Assembly (NCBI GenBank): GCA_012512665.1
Contig: JAAZDU010000140.1
Location: 1 to 5,680, forward strand
Length of the DNA stretch: 5,680 bases
Origin: Bacillota bacterium
GTDB taxonomy: Bacteria > Bacillota > Dethiobacteria > DTU022 > JAAZDU01
Reading direction: 5' to 3'
Below the pieces are notes generated by a model. It was not told the DNA's origin and searched no databases. It was given only the letters and a program-made list of their open reading frames with translations. This document shows, in pieces, positions 5,464 through 5,680 of this stretch. Both the position numbers and the translations under genes were made by a program. Positions within the stretch are counted from its first letter, which is position 1. Each line of letters opens with the position of its first letter.

Positions 5464-5680
5464 GAGAATGTTAATGGGAGAATTTATGCCCCTTTTTTGC
5501 AAAGCATCCTTAATGCTGGCTGCAAAGGCAGCCCATTTTTCTTTGGTTACGGCTGTATGGTAGGTAGTTACGATGCGGCGTAAAAAATTAAGCTCCCCCG
5601 ACACCTCAGAACCCCTGATTACCTCCAGGTGAGGGTATTTAGCTTGCAAAATTTCACTTATCTGGCGCTCATGGCTACTA

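Larger units (their letters stand above)
4438..5680 (-). pseudogene. Hydantoinase/oxoprolinase-family (HyuA-like) gene with in-frame stop, 5' end outside window
   Basis: Members of this ASKHA-fold family (N-methylhydantoinase A, 5-oxoprolinase, acetone carboxylase beta) use ATP to activate lactam or carbonyl substrates. From the right edge the frame reads a family-like segment (YPHLEVIRGSEVSGELNFLRR, then RGINSPINIL), meets TAA at 5463-5461, and continues in the same frame with ADGGTMPLE. Counting from the ATG at 5445, GPAAS (17-21), the phosphate-binding DIGGTTTD (39-46), GGDS (82-85), GPAACFGGP (102-110), PTDA (114-117), GIGAAAG (197-203) and SPVANALGAAVA (223-234) follow in family order. 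The first ATP-binding motif should lie off the right edge. Apart from the one stop codon nothing is damaged: no frameshift, no deletion, and an intact 3' end that couples to the HDAC-family gene. The gene may therefore be freshly inactivated, split, or misread. HyuA family membership is near certain; the substrate is unknown. Confidence 0.8.

Overview
The window most likely comes from an anaerobic Gram-positive bacterium of the Clostridia (Bacillota), in the Peptococcaceae/Desulfotomaculum/Moorella area. The reasons are strong GGAGG-type ribosome binding sites, near-consensus sigma-A and sigma-H-like promoters, a CsoR/CstR-type operator, a membrane polyferredoxin, and a MoeA-like protein with a cysteine-rich tail of a kind I associate with that group. 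The placement is inference from gene content and style. No marker gene is present.

Layout. Bases 1-840 (+) hold the 3' half of an apolipoprotein N-acyltransferase gene (lnt), including its complete nitrilase catalytic triad. A 168-base gap follows, with a weak hairpin after lnt, a sigma-H-like promoter (913-941) and a ModE-like dyad (951-974). These precede a MoeA/CinA-type molybdopterin-binding protein gene (1009-2040, +), which ends in a four-cysteine tail. Two overlapping AT-rich hairpins lie in the short gap where this gene converges with the next one. On the minus strand, 2102-2911 encodes an integral-membrane NapH-like protein with two membrane-side Cys motifs and two [4Fe-4S] ferredoxin motifs. 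Its promoter (TTGACA, 17-base spacer, TATATT) is overlapped by a perfect 14+14 inverted repeat of CsoR/CstR type at 2938-2967. Upstream, also on the minus strand, are a class II-like histone-deacetylase-family amidohydrolase with a C-terminal zinc-ribbon-like tail (3035-4441) and, overlapping its start by ATGA, a hydantoinase/oxoprolinase-family (HyuA-like) gene that runs off the right edge.

How the parts fit. The HyuA-like and HDAC-family genes are translationally coupled and form an operon, which suggests two amide- or lactam-acting enzymes working on related substrates. The HyuA-like reading frame is cut by one in-frame TAA (5461-5463) in a conserved segment, with clear family sequence in the same frame on both sides. 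It is either a very recent pseudogene, a split product made by reinitiation, or a sequence error. The polyferredoxin has its own metal- or sulfur-responsive control and is probably a separate unit. The MoeA-like gene appears to be controlled by molybdate or tungstate availability. I see no mobile element, CRISPR array, tRNA or rRNA in the window.
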